Assembly: GCA_002398365.1 (NCBI GenBank)
Contig: DGYK01000062.1
Location: 1-47,139, forward strand
Reading direction: 5' to 3'
Length of the DNA: 47,139 nucleotides
From: Flammeovirgaceae bacterium UBA5008
GTDB taxonomy: Bacteria; Bacteroidota; Bacteroidia; Cytophagales; Cyclobacteriaceae
The notes beneath the pieces were generated by a model that worked only from the letters and a program-made list of their open reading frames with translations, searched no databases and was not told where the DNA came from. Position 1 is the stretch's first letter. Each line of letters opens with the position of its first letter. Below, piece after piece: positions 24,367 through 31,823 of this stretch. Both the position numbers and the translations under genes were made by a program.

Positions 24367-24735
24367 ATGAATAAGAAGACAGTTATTGTAGGCGCAACTA
24401 CCAACACCTCTCGTTATGCTTATCTAGCAGCGGAAATGCTCACGTCCTATCATCATCCGATAGCCCCAATTGGCATTAAAACAGGCGAGGTAATGGGGCA
24501 AACGATTCTGAATATCAATGATCGCCCAACCATTTCAGATGTGGATACAATCACGATGTATATTGGTCCTCAACACCAAGCTCCCTATTATGAATATCTA
24601 TTGAGCTTACAACCCAAACGAATCATTTTCAATCCGGGAACTGAAAACCCTGAGTTTGAAAAACTGGTCGAAGAGTCGGGTGTGGAAGCAATGGAAGCCT
24701 GCACGCTGGTGTTACTACGAAGCAACCAGTATTGA
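24367..24735 (+). CDS. CoA-binding domain protein (YccU-like)
   Basis: 122 residues from ATG 24367, which follows AAAAGG; a TTG 24 bases earlier is less likely. A single CoA_binding Rossmann domain: KTVIVGATTNTSRYAYLAAE at 4-23, HPIAPIGIKTGEVMGQ, TITMYIGPQHQ, and IIFNPGTENPEFEKLVEESG, ending in ACTLVLLRSNQY. Such proteins bind CoA and resemble the succinyl-CoA synthetase domain; function unknown. Convergent with the peroxiredoxin gene, one base apart. Confidence 0.85.
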   Translation: MNKKTVIVGATTNTSRYAYLAAEMLTSYHHPIAPIGIKTGEVMGQTILNINDRPTISDVDTITMYIGPQHQAPYYEYLLSLQPKRIIFNPGTENPEFEKLVEESGVEAMEACTLVLLRSNQY

Positions 24736-24736
24736 T

Positions 24737-25300
24737 CTATTTCTTCTTTGCTTTCTTCGCTGGTTTAGCTGTTTTCTTCACAGCCTTCTTGGCAACTTTT
24801 TTAACTGCTTTTGCAGGAGCAACTTTTGCTGGTTTTGATTCTGATTTAGTGCCTCCTAAGATTTGGTCTGCGTGATTCTTAGTATCTACTTTTTCGATTA
24901 CCTCGCTGATGATACCATTCTCATCAATGATATAAGTAACTCGAGCCGTGCCCATGTATTTTCTGCCATACATTGATTTTTCTACCCATGTTCCAAACAG
25001 GTTATGGACAGTCTTGTCGGTATCGGCCAATAAGCGAAAGGGAAGCTTTTCTTTAGCGATGAACTTCTTGTGCATCTTTTCATCATCTGAACTAATTCCC
25101 AATACTTCGTATCCTGCCTTTTGTAAGGCTTTGTAGTTATCACGCAAGCTGCACGCTTCGGCTGTACAGCCAGGGGTCATGTCTTTGGGATAAAAGTAAA
25201 GAACTACTTTTTTTCCTTTCAGGTCAGCGAGTGAAACGAGGTTGCCATCCTGATCTTTTGCTTTGAATGCCGGTGCTTTAGTTCCAACTGAAAGTGCCAT
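24737..25300 (-). CDS. bcp: Thioredoxin-dependent peroxiredoxin, Bcp/PrxQ type, with Lys-rich tail
   Basis: 187 residues, about 35 longer than usual Bcp proteins. The AhpC/TSA domain covers 1-150: YFYPKDMTPGCTAEACSLRD holds the peroxidatic C45 and the resolving C50, five residues apart as in atypical two-Cys PrxQ. It reduces hydroperoxides using thioredoxin. The last 35 residues are a low-complexity tail of Lys, Ala and Pro (KKVAKKAVKKTAKPAKKAKK), like the C-terminus of histone H1 or bacterial HU-type tails, and are not part of the enzyme. Single gene with its own promoter region. Confidence 0.93.
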   Translation of the reverse strand: MALSVGTKAPAFKAKDQDGNLVSLADLKGKKVVLYFYPKDMTPGCTAEACSLRDNYKALQKAGYEVLGISSDDEKMHKKFIAKEKLPFRLLADTDKTVHNLFGTWVEKSMYGRKYMGTARVTYIIDENGIISEVIEKVDTKNHADQILGGTKSESKPAKVAPAKAVKKVAKKAVKKTAKPAKKAKKK

Positions 25301-25337
25301 AAGATTATGATTTTGTTGTTGTTTGCTTCTTACTAAA

Positions 25338-27284
25338 TCAAAGTATCACTTGTTGATAAACTCGCTGATTGCCCGACCTATCGGTCACCTTCAATTCAAA
25401 TTTCCCCTTTAGCAACTTCGCTTTATCCTGTCTTTCAGATTGAATGATACCCGTTTTATAATCGTAAATCATTAACAGCCATTCGCCATTAATGTTTGCT
25501 TCAAAACTCGAAATTCCGGAAAGATTATCGCCTATTCGGAAACGAGCGGAATTTTTGGTGCAGTAGATTCTGCGGATCGAAGGAGGGATCGTATCTGTCG
25601 CCAAAGTAAAATCTCCCAACTCATGGGTTTCAAATTCAATTTTCCCATTCACCCATTGGCCTCCGAGGTATTCGTAACGCTTTCCTTCCAGATGATAAGC
25701 CGATGTTTTTTCCGGCAATGGATACGACAGCTTCGGTTTCAAGGTCACTTTGATTTTCTGGTGCATGGGCGTGAGCAAGTTTCCAATGGTGAATCGTTCT
25801 TGCTTACCGGCTAATTCATAGTTGGTGTGGAGCAATATCGAATCATACAGGTTTCCTTTCTTGAATTCCACATCAAACCAATCACTATAAAAATTGTAGT
25901 CTGTGCCGGAAGGAATTCTGCCTTTGTATTGAAATTGTAATTGACCGGAGCAAGTACGAATGGAATCAGGTATAGTCTTGCGAACATCCAGCAGAAATAC
26001 GTTTTTTGTCAAGCCGGAATAAGCAGCCTCTAGTTCTTGTGTCGTGCCCTTTGAAAACACTTGTGCAGTGGTTTTCTTACTCGGACAAACTTTTGAATGA
26101 ATCGTCATTGTGTTTTCCTGCAAATCAAAATCAATGGGCTTGACTGGTGTTTCTAAAAATGAAACCTGATTGGTGAGCGGATCTTTCTTCAAAGAAAATT
26201 TTACCGATGTTTCGTTTCCAGAGAAGTCCCGTAAGCGGATTTGTATTTTATTCAACCCATCGTGAATCGTGACGATTCCCTGGTTCTTTACATTCTTGAA
26301 TAAGCTAAGCGGATTTCCATCCGATACATATAGTTTATTAAATCGAAGCCCACGGGTTTTCAGCGATTTAAAATCCATGTGTGCTGTGATGTCGTAGCTT
26401 TCTTCGAAATTGATCTGATTGATTTCTTGTGTGAAGATGCTTGTACTATCAGCCAGCAGTTCGATGTAGTTTATACCACAACGAAACTGTGATCGATCGA
26501 TACGATCATGTGCCAGTAATTCAATGCCGATCTTTCCATTGGCAAAAATTGGATTCGGCAAAATGTACCCGTTGCCCGACTTAACGAGATTAAATTCAAA
26601 ACGACCAAATCGATCATTGATGCGCGAGTTAATGTCCATCGTGGTGAGCGCCAACTTAATGGCGAAAGGAGGGAGCACATCTTTGATTTCGTTAAAACCA
26701 AAGGCCAGTGGATTTAAGGCGAAATTATTGCTATCGCGAATTTCAAAATGCAAGTGCGGGCCGGCAGAGCCTCCGGTGTTTCCGGATAGCCCGATGGTAT
26801 CGCCGCGTTGCACCGGAAATTGATCTGGCGTAAAATTTAAATCTAGGTCAAATGATTTGCGAGCGTAGTGTTCGTTCAACACATGCGCAGATACCGGACC
26901 TTTGAATTTGTCGAGGTGGCCATAGAGCGATGAGTTCCCATCCGGATGAGTGATGATAACCGCATGACCATAGCCGTATGCGCCTACAATGATGCGCGAG
27001 ATGTACCCTTGCTGTGTAGCCAGCACGGGTGCGCCAATCATACTGTTGGTGCGCACATCGATACCCGCATGAAAATGCGTGGATCGTAATTCACCCATGG
27101 TGCCTGCCAAAAAGTTAGTGCTACCAGGGTTGATGGGGAAAAGATAAGGTGGTAAGTCAAGCGCTTTGTTGCCTACAGGTATTTCATTGGGCAAACTATA
27201 TTGTGCTTGTACCTTAGTGGGGAAGTAACAAATCAGTACTCCAATCAGATAGCTAACGAACTTCAAACTCCAGCAACTTCTCAT
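25338..27284 (-). CDS. Secreted M23 family metallopeptidase
   Basis: 648 residues from the ATG at 27284; a TTG two codons earlier is possible. Signal peptide about 1-27 (LICYFPTKVQAQ). The LytM domain is N-terminal, about 55-190: H72 and D76 in HFHAGID, and H177/H179 in AGPHLHFE supply the zinc ligands, so it should be an active endopeptidase acting on peptidoglycan cross-links or related peptides. The remaining 450 residues are beta-rich Ig-like segments (FSGNETSVKFSLKKDP, TDRSGNQRVYQQVIL). Its start overlaps the end of the FAH-family gene by about 32 bases, so the two are coupled. Confidence 0.9.
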   Translation of the reverse strand: MRSCWSLKFVSYLIGVLICYFPTKVQAQYSLPNEIPVGNKALDLPPYLFPINPGSTNFLAGTMGELRSTHFHAGIDVRTNSMIGAPVLATQQGYISRIIVGAYGYGHAVIITHPDGNSSLYGHLDKFKGPVSAHVLNEHYARKSFDLDLNFTPDQFPVQRGDTIGLSGNTGGSAGPHLHFEIRDSNNFALNPLAFGFNEIKDVLPPFAIKLALTTMDINSRINDRFGRFEFNLVKSGNGYILPNPIFANGKIGIELLAHDRIDRSQFRCGINYIELLADSTSIFTQEINQINFEESYDITAHMDFKSLKTRGLRFNKLYVSDGNPLSLFKNVKNQGIVTIHDGLNKIQIRLRDFSGNETSVKFSLKKDPLTNQVSFLETPVKPIDFDLQENTMTIHSKVCPSKKTTAQVFSKGTTQELEAAYSGLTKNVFLLDVRKTIPDSIRTCSGQLQFQYKGRIPSGTDYNFYSDWFDVEFKKGNLYDSILLHTNYELAGKQERFTIGNLLTPMHQKIKVTLKPKLSYPLPEKTSAYHLEGKRYEYLGGQWVNGKIEFETHELGDFTLATDTIPPSIRRIYCTKNSARFRIGDNLSGISSFEANINGEWLLMIYDYKTGIIQSERQDKAKLLKGKFELKVTDRSGNQRVYQQVIL

Positions 27285-27867
27285 TCTCAATATAGGCAGT
27301 TAACTTATTTCCAATCGTAACAGGCCCCACACCTTTGGGGGTCCCGGTAAAAATCAAATCGCCTGTGCGAAGCGTAAAAAACTTCGACAAGTAAGAGATG
27401 ATATAATCAAACGAAAACAAAAGCAATTGTGTATTCCCCTCTTGTTTTAATTGTCCGTCTACTTCCAGTTTGAAGTTGATATTCTTCACATCCTTAAACT
27501 GATCTACTGCAATAAATTTATCGGAGATAGGAGCCGAGCCGTTAAATCCTTTGGCAATATCCCAAGGCAAGCTCTTCGCTTTCAGTTTTGTTTGAATATC
27601 ACGCGCGGTGAAGTCGATGCCCACGCCAATCGCATCGTAATATTTAGAGGCGAATTTCTCTTCAATGTTTTTTCCCTCTTTGCAAACGCGCAACACCAAT
27701 TCAACCTCGTGATGTACATCCGATGAAAAGGAAGGGTAGTAGAAGGGCGCATTGTTGCGCAACACGGCTGTGTCCGGTTTCGTAAAAATAACAGGCTCAT
27801 CGGGACGCTCGTTATTCAATTCCTGAATGTGTTCCGCATAGTTTCGGCCAATGGCAAAAATCCGCAT
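27253..27867 (-). CDS. Fumarylacetoacetate hydrolase family protein
   Basis: 204 residues from ATG 27867 (MRIFAIGRNYAEH); a TTG six codons earlier is unlikely. Typical FAH/acylpyruvase core: GRNYAEHIQEL, VIFTKPDTA, HHEVELVLRV with metal-binding acidic residues, FTARDIQTK with an Asp ligand, and the C-terminal FTGTPKGVGPVTIGN. Members hydrolyse acylpyruvates or isomerise related oxo acids with Mg or Mn; the short length fits YcgM-like acylpyruvase. Upstream of and overlapping the M23 peptidase gene. Confidence 0.9.
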   Translation of the reverse strand: MRIFAIGRNYAEHIQELNNERPDEPVIFTKPDTAVLRNNAPFYYPSFSSDVHHEVELVLRVCKEGKNIEEKFASKYYDAIGVGIDFTARDIQTKLKAKSLPWDIAKGFNGSAPISDKFIAVDQFKDVKNINFKLEVDGQLKQEGNTQLLLFSFDYIISYLSKFFTLRTGDLIFTGTPKGVGPVTIGNKLTAYIENEKLLEFEVR

Positions 27868-27947
27868 AGCTTTTTTTGGGTGCAAATTTAGAAGAATATC
27901 AGGCCAAATCCTTTTTCAGGATACAATGTTTTATCAGACCTTCGTTT

Positions 27948-27955
27948 TATCTTTG
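27948..27955 (+). promoter_or_regulatory. TAnnTTTG promoter element
   Basis: TATCTTTG lies 24 bases before the ATG at 27980 and exactly matches the Bacteroidota -7 consensus; no clear upstream TTTG partner is seen. Confidence 0.5.
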
Positions 27956-27979
27956 TGACAGCTAATTAATTGAATTCCT

Positions 27980-28774
27980 ATGATGAAGAAGTTCGTACTA
28001 CTCAGTTTTCTGTTTTTGTTCTTTGGCTGCGCCACCGTTCCGGTAACGGGAAGACGCCAACTGGACTTAGTTTCAAGTTCAGAAATCAACGCCATGTCCG
28101 CCACACAATATCAGGAGGTGATCAAGAAGGGACCTTTATCCACGAATCAAGAACAGGTAGCAATGATTAAACGTGTGGGTACCAAAATCCAGAAGGCGGT
28201 AGAACAATATATGGCGCAGAAAGGCGCATCCGATCAATTGGCCGGTTTTGCTTGGGAATTCAATCTTATTCAAGATGATAAGACTGTAAATGCTTGGTGC
28301 ATGCCTGGAGGCAAAGTGGCATTCTATACAGCCATTCTTCCCATTTGTAAAGATGAAACAGGTATTGCGGTAGTGATGGGACACGAGGTGGCGCATGCCA
28401 TTGCCAATCATGGTCGCGAGCGAATGAGTCAAGGATTAATTCAACAATTCGGACTTTCTACGCTTGGATCAGCCATGGGACAAAATCCTACCATGACACG
28501 CCAGATTTTTATGGAAGCAGTAGGTATGGGTGCTAACCTCGGCATGTTGAAGTTCTCACGTACACACGAATCGGAGGCAGATCATATCGGCTTGATTTTC
28601 ATGGCGATGGCGGGCTACGACCCAAAGCAAGCGCCTAAATTCTGGGAGCGCATGACGGCTGGTAGTAATGGCCAAAAACCACCTGAATTTATGTCTACGC
28701 ACCCTTCCGATGAAACCCGCATCAAAGATTTGAATGGTTGGATGCCCGAAGCATTACAGTATTATAAACCTTAA
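27980..28774 (+). CDS. M48 family metalloprotease lipoprotein (LoiP/YggG-like)
   Basis: 264 residues. Lipoprotein signal with lipobox LFFGC at residues 13-17, so it is membrane-anchored outside the cytoplasm. Zinc protease motif HEVAH in VVMGHEVAHAIANHGRERM at about 130-148; the third zinc ligand is the Glu in THESEADHIGLIFMAMAGYD. NAWCMPGGKVAFYT precedes the motif as in YggG. C-terminal STHPSDETRIKDLN is the family's usual ending. It probably degrades misfolded envelope proteins. Own promoter upstream. Confidence 0.93.
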   Translation: MMKKFVLLSFLFLFFGCATVPVTGRRQLDLVSSSEINAMSATQYQEVIKKGPLSTNQEQVAMIKRVGTKIQKAVEQYMAQKGASDQLAGFAWEFNLIQDDKTVNAWCMPGGKVAFYTAILPICKDETGIAVVMGHEVAHAIANHGRERMSQGLIQQFGLSTLGSAMGQNPTMTRQIFMEAVGMGANLGMLKFSRTHESEADHIGLIFMAMAGYDPKQAPKFWERMTAGSNGQKPPEFMSTHPSDETRIKDLNGWMPEALQYYKP

Positions 28775-28837
28775 TTACGGTTTGGGCGTTACTAGTTGCT
28801 TTCTGACCAGCAATCAAAAGCAAACCCTTTGCTGCGC

Positions 28838-29623
28838 ATGACAGACCTATATAACTTCCTTGCTTCCTGGCAATTGTTCCCCGAAAAGGGGACCTATGAA
28901 ATTGGCAACCGACCGAAGTCAGGAATTTATAAAATTCAGTTAGGCGACAATACACGTCAATTGTACATCCAGATGAGCTGGGTTTCTATTGAAGACGTTG
29001 CCTTTGATTCGAGTTATCAGGTTTATCCCACCGGCCAATTGGAAGAGTTGAAGGATAACGAGTTGGCCGATTTCATTCAGTGCACGGTGATTGATTCACA
29101 GCAATTTGAAACGCGGTTTTTCAAAGATGACCGATTGGTCTTGCATGTTCATCATGATATCACCCCTAAAGGTTTTTTAAAAGTCACACAGGCACATTAT
29201 CGCTCGGAAGGAGATGTGGCTACCAACACCGAAATCTATCACAAGCAGATGAGCGTGCTACCGTATTCCTCATCGGTGTCAGGTGCTGTGATTAAGCCTA
29301 ACGAAGCCGGTATTATCCGCCACCAGGCCCTCAGCGCGATGGAAGAGCAAACCAACATGATGTTGACGCAGATTCGTCAACAGATTGAATTGTTGGCTAT
29401 TCAAGCCAAAGAGATACAGAAGCGCAAGGAGCTGAGCATGCTGATTTATGAAGCGAAGTTGAGTTTCAGCCCGGTGATCGGTCAATTGTATTATTTGTAT
29501 GAGAATGCTGACGGGTCGCACATCTTATCGATGATCGGACCCAAAGAATGGGGCGCTAAATCACCCTACAACTTTGTGGCAGCCGTGCGCCTGCTGGCAG
29601 ACCATACGTGGAAAGAAGTGTAA
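28838..29623 (+). CDS. DUF2452 domain protein
   Basis: 261 residues from ATG 28838; a TTG 42 bases earlier would overlap less plausible sequence. The C-terminal 120 residues match the DUF2452 pattern: MEEQTNMMLTQIRQQIELLA, then QAKEIQKRKELSMLIYEAKL, FSPVIGQLYYLYENADGS, LSMIGPKEWG and LLADHTWKEV. The N-terminal 130 residues (DLYNFLASWQLFPEKGTYEI, SGIYKIQLGDN) form a separate beta-rich region of unknown fold. Function unknown. It follows the M48 gene by 63 bases on the same strand. Confidence 0.82.
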   Translation: MTDLYNFLASWQLFPEKGTYEIGNRPKSGIYKIQLGDNTRQLYIQMSWVSIEDVAFDSSYQVYPTGQLEELKDNELADFIQCTVIDSQQFETRFFKDDRLVLHVHHDITPKGFLKVTQAHYRSEGDVATNTEIYHKQMSVLPYSSSVSGAVIKPNEAGIIRHQALSAMEEQTNMMLTQIRQQIELLAIQAKEIQKRKELSMLIYEAKLSFSPVIGQLYYLYENADGSHILSMIGPKEWGAKSPYNFVAAVRLLADHTWKEV

Positions 29624-29645
29624 TTGATTTAGAATTTTTAACGGA

Positions 29646-30452
29646 TTATTTGCCTGTCAACACACTTAACTTAATCTTAGTTAACCACCGCTTAGTGTCA
29701 AGTGCGAAATCACCATTCATCATCCAATCGTAATAGGCTGGTTCTTCTTTGAATACTTTCAACACCGACTTGCCTTTGTGTTTGCCAAAGTTGAATACCG
29801 CTTCACCTCGTTCATTGCGAATCATTCGTCCGGCCAAATCTACCAACTCCGATGACGTGAGCTGACTGAGTGCTTCGGCACTGTTGGTGATCATACCAAT
29901 CTTTTTGCCAAGTGCATCAGTTACGGGTTGATTCTCGTAGCGCTCTACTTGTGCTAATAATACGTCCATGGTCGCTTGCGTGTCGGCTTCCGCAGAGTGT
30001 GCATCGCTCAGGCTTTTGCCACAGTAAAATTGATACGCAGCTGAGAGCGTTCTTTTTTCCATCAAATGAAAAATACGCTGTGCGTCAATCAGTTTCTTTC
30101 TACTATAGTCAAATTCTACTTCGGCACGCAAAAACTCTTCCACCAGCATGGGCATATCAAACTTCAGAATATTGAATCCGGCCAGATCGGCTCCTTCCAG
30201 AAACTTGACATACTCTTTGGCCACCTCTTTAAAAACAGGTTTGTCTTTCACGTCTTCATTCGTAATTCCATGGATAGCGGTGGATTCAGCCGAAATAGGA
30301 ATGGTGGGGTTGATCAAATTGCTTTTACGAATGGTTTCGCCATTGGGCATTAATTTGATAACCGCAATTTCAATGATACGGTCTTGTGAAATATTGATCC
30401 CCGTAGTTTCTAAATCAAAAAAGCAAAGAGGAATTTTTAAGTGCAGCTTCAT
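29646..30452 (-). CDS. DnaQ-like 3'-5' exonuclease
   Basis: 268 residues. The exonuclease domain (about 8-170) has a full DEDDh set: D13 and E15 in FFDLETTG, D99 in FNILKFDMP, H152 and D157 in SDAHSAEADTQA. It should remove nucleotides from 3' ends of DNA or RNA; related to the DNA polymerase III epsilon subunit but lacking a polymerase-binding region that can be recognised. The C-terminal part (FNFGKHKGKSVLKVFKEEPA, YYDWMMNGDF) is the DUF3820-like extension common in Bacteroidota homologues. Confidence 0.92.
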   Translation of the reverse strand: MKLHLKIPLCFFDLETTGINISQDRIIEIAVIKLMPNGETIRKSNLINPTIPISAESTAIHGITNEDVKDKPVFKEVAKEYVKFLEGADLAGFNILKFDMPMLVEEFLRAEVEFDYSRKKLIDAQRIFHLMEKRTLSAAYQFYCGKSLSDAHSAEADTQATMDVLLAQVERYENQPVTDALGKKIGMITNSAEALSQLTSSELVDLAGRMIRNERGEAVFNFGKHKGKSVLKVFKEEPAYYDWMMNGDFALDTKRWLTKIKLSVLTGK

Positions 30453-30479
30453 AAAAAGGGGAACAAAGGAAAAAGTATT

Positions 30480-31049
30480 CTAAAATGAAGAGAGCGTGGC
30501 TGCTGCCTTGTAAAACTGACTGGATGAAATGCCGATTTTCTTGAGCAGTTCTTTTGCTGCGGCCAGCAAAAGCATATTCTCCTCGCCATGGATTTGCAGC
30601 GGGAATTTTTCGTTCGTGCTGGTAACCAGTGTGGTCACTCCGTTTTTTACTTCATGGGGAATGATCTTGTAGGGGATAGGCTGTACATCGGCACGTTCTT
30701 TCGCACCAATAGCTTTTAGTTTAGCATCACCTTCCGGATAAAGCACAATGCCTCCTTTGGGTGTTGCGTCTGCCAATGAAGCAACTTCCGTCAATCGATT
30801 TTCGGAGATTGCTGTAAGCATCAAAACGTGGTGCTGAAATTCTGTTAGTTGGGTATCACTTTCTATTATCAGAACAGGTGCTCCTTTTTGTTCAGTCAAC
30901 TGACCTTCTGAATAAAAGTGAAATACTTTATGATTGAAGGAGAGAATATGCCGGATGAATTGAGCTAGTTTTTTGCGTTGATTTCCGACCAGAAGAATAC
31001 GTTGTTGATCAATACTTTGCCGGATGAGCGAATCTACTGAAATTTCCAT
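30480..31049 (-). CDS. Degenerate Mur-ligase-like protein (Mpl/MurC relative without P-loop)
   Basis: 189 residues; Mur ligases are about 450. Its order of segments follows the central part of Mpl/MurC: RILLVGNQRKKLAQFIRHIL in place of the usual GTHGKT-containing strand and helix, APVLIIESDTQL (the strand before ...EGDEY), KGGIVLYPEGDAKLKAIGA, then VTTLVTSTNEKFPLQIHGEE, NMLLLAAAKELLKKIGISSS and QFYKAAATLSSF, like the HNLQNIAGA...FYEAIATF end of that domain. The P-loop Lys-Thr and the C-terminal domain are missing, so it cannot be a normal ligase. Possibly a regulator or decaying paralogue. The match is by eye. Confidence 0.55.
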   Translation of the reverse strand: MEISVDSLIRQSIDQQRILLVGNQRKKLAQFIRHILSFNHKVFHFYSEGQLTEQKGAPVLIIESDTQLTEFQHHVLMLTAISENRLTEVASLADATPKGGIVLYPEGDAKLKAIGAKERADVQPIPYKIIPHEVKNGVTTLVTSTNEKFPLQIHGEENMLLLAAAKELLKKIGISSSQFYKAAATLSSF

Positions 31050-31088
31050 GAGAGAAAGAATGGCTAAAGTAAATGAAAATGTTGGGAA

Positions 31089-31577
31089 TCATAAAATGTT
31101 GGGCTCTTTAAATAGCGTCAATAGTCCGCTTCCCGGCATGACATCGACCCATTTATTCACCTGAAATTGAAAACCTGCGATGGTAGCCGGAGAAAAACCA
31201 CGAATGGATTGTTCTGTCAGATCTTGGGCAACTGCGCTGATGGTTGGGTTGTGACCAACAATTGCCACGCTTTCCCAATCGTTGTTCATCTGTTGAATAA
31301 GCTTTACTAATTCTTTGGGTGTTGCATGATAGATAGCCGACTGGACGATTAATTGAATGGTAGGATCATGTGCAGCTAACAGGTTGGCCGTGTGTGTAGT
31401 GCGCACCGCATGACTGTGAAATATAATTTTAGGAGAATGAGAGACTTCGCTCAAGAATGACTGAAGATTTTGCGCGTCATGTATCCCTTTCGAAGTTAAT
31501 TTTCGATCCAGATCCGTTTCGCCCATTTCTTTATCAGCTGTTTCGGCATGTCGGATGAGAAAAAGGTGACGACTCAT
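31089..31577 (-). CDS. SixA-like phosphohistidine phosphatase (histidine phosphatase family)
   Basis: 162 residues. Phosphoglycerate-mutase-like fold: RHAE in LFLIRHAETADKE at residues 3-15 gives the catalytic His10, with R9; DLDRKLTSKGIHDAQNL, a second Arg in FHSHAVRTTHTANLL, and the second His in VAIVGHNPTISAVAQDL complete the pocket. The short length matches SixA, which removes phosphate from phosphohistidine in phosphorelay proteins. Divergent from topA across a 246-base region; possibly co-transcribed with the Mur-like gene 39 bases downstream. Confidence 0.9.
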   Translation of the reverse strand: MSRHLFLIRHAETADKEMGETDLDRKLTSKGIHDAQNLQSFLSEVSHSPKIIFHSHAVRTTHTANLLAAHDPTIQLIVQSAIYHATPKELVKLIQQMNNDWESVAIVGHNPTISAVAQDLTEQSIRGFSPATIAGFQFQVNKWVDVMPGSGLLTLFKEPNIL

Positions 31578-31823
31578 TTTAGTATAAATAGGTTGATTCG
31601 TTGAAATCGAGGAAGCACATAAAAATTCTTTCCATGTATTTTCACCAGCTCCTATTTTGTTTTCACCACCAATCGCAAGTTGATGTGAATCAAGCGGATG
31701 CCTGTTTTATGGATCAACGAATTTAAATTCAAATTAGTCTCCATTTTCAGTGTTCCTGTCGAACGGTAATTTGCGGTTTTAAAATTTTACGGATATTTGA
31801 GCCCTTTAAAGTTAAAATCCGGC

